From Mycobacterium sp. GA-2829 (GTDB lineage: Bacteria > Actinomycetota > Actinomycetes > Mycobacteriales > Mycobacteriaceae): DNA of 64,000 nucleotides. The number at the start of each line of letters is the position of its first letter. The first letter of the stretch is position 1. The stretch covers positions 248,001-312,000 of the forward strand of contig NZ_LQIT01000001.1 in the NCBI RefSeq assembly GCF_001499965.1, read 5' to 3'. A program made the position numbers and the translations under genes. Positions 63,615-64,000 of the stretch are shown one piece after another. The notes beneath the pieces were generated by a model. That model did not search any database, was not told the DNA's origin, and worked only from the letters and a program-made list of their open reading frames with translations.

Positions 63615-64000
63615 GGCGACGGCGTCAGCGTCACGCTGAACTGGTCCTCGATCTTGCGCTGGAACTGGTCCTGGCACTGCTGCTGCGCCTCGGTGTCGTT
63701 ACCGGCCTGCTGCAGGCACTCGAACAGATCGCCCGCGCCGACCTCCCGCGCGAACATGACCGTCAGCGCGATCGCGACGATAGACACGATGACCCCGAGT
63801 ACGCCGAGCACGATGCCCGCCATCGCCACACCGCCGTTGGTGGCCTCACCGCGTTTGGCCCGGCCGCGTCCGATGACACCGAGGATCACCGCGACGATGC
63901 CGAGGACGAGGCCGCCGAACACCGACAGCAGGCCGATGATCGCGACGACCAGCGAGGCGATGCCGAGTCCGTTCTTCGGGGCGCTCTGCTGCGGGTAGCC
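63611..64000 (-). CDS. DUF4190-type membrane protein, N-terminus beyond window
   Basis: At least 129 residues in frame to the right edge, beginning GYPQQSAPKNGLGIASLVVA, so the start lies outside. Two membrane helices (SLVVAIIGLLSVFGG..., VAMAGIVLGVLGVIVSIVAIA) separated by GRGRAKRGEATNGG match DUF4190. The C-terminal tail has two cysteines (FECLQQ, QQQCQDQF). Function unknown. Converges on tesB, 4-base overlap. Confidence 0.8.
   Translation of the reverse strand, partial: GYPQQSAPKNGLGIASLVVAIIGLLSVFGGLVLGIVAVILGVIGRGRAKRGEATNGGVAMAGIVLGVLGVIVSIVAIALTVMFAREVGAGDLFECLQQAGNDTEAQQQCQDQFQRKIEDQFSVTLTPSP

Overview
The window is a gene-dense, GC-rich actinobacterial chromosome segment. Gene content and order point to a Mycobacterium, most likely a fast-growing Mycolicibacterium-type species: F420-dependent Ddn-like enzymes, a 13E12-type DUF222/HNH gene, BioQ and BsaP biotin genes, PriA in place of HisA/TrpF, and a dinB-ansA-lspA ... 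dnaE1 ... ilvA-treXYZ-bioAFD-bioB-nadABC-hisDCBHAFI-trpECBA-lgt-pyk-tesB order that closely follows M. tuberculosis. Start codons are often GTG. Most genes abut or overlap by 1 to 11 bases, and there is no gene-free stretch over 300 bases. I saw no tRNA, rRNA, CRISPR array, prophage or insertion sequence.

Layout. 3-8245: carotenoid oxygenase with a tandem HxlR regulator, S4 protein, DNA polymerase IV, asparaginase, the lspA-rluD-rarD operon and a TetR regulator. 8258-14692: dnaE1, then an accessory patch with an unrecognised protein, two F420-type flavoenzyme-like proteins, a MerR regulator with a cysteine cluster facing one of them, an SRPBCC protein and a small membrane protein. 14733-24319: ilvA, then the minus-strand acyltransferase-treX-treY-treZ operon (glycogen to trehalose). 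24400-31411: biotin synthesis (bioA; bioF-bioD-2H protein; bioB-bsaP-DUF2567) with the repressor gene bioQ divergent from bioB. 31347-36948: lipase, NrtR repressor and nadABC. 36945-44464: LysE exporter, Ddn-like protein and the his operon. 44461-52788: bcpB, the trp operon, and lgt with a giant repetitive acidic tail. 52846-64000: 13E12-type gene, two small membrane proteins, gltBD, pyk, tesB and the edge of a DUF4190 protein.

How the genes fit together. The segment is largely housekeeping biosynthesis: histidine and tryptophan share the bifunctional isomerase PriA, de novo NAD synthesis is controlled by NrtR, biotin by BioQ, and nitrogen assimilation by GltBD. Regulatory sites are unusually readable. 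BioQ palindromes lie on the -10 regions of bioF and bioB, an NrtR palindrome contains a TATAAT box, and a MerR-type operator lies in a 19-base spacer. Many genes have a -10-like hexamer 6 to 9 bases before the start codon, which implies leaderless mRNAs.

The most unusual items are the lgt tail (3 x 61-residue and 5 x about 48-residue repeats), the MerR/PPOX divergon, an 11-C tract inside bioD, a duplicated 39/40-base leader module before bioF and bioB, and a tandem HxlR protein coupled to the carotenoid oxygenase.
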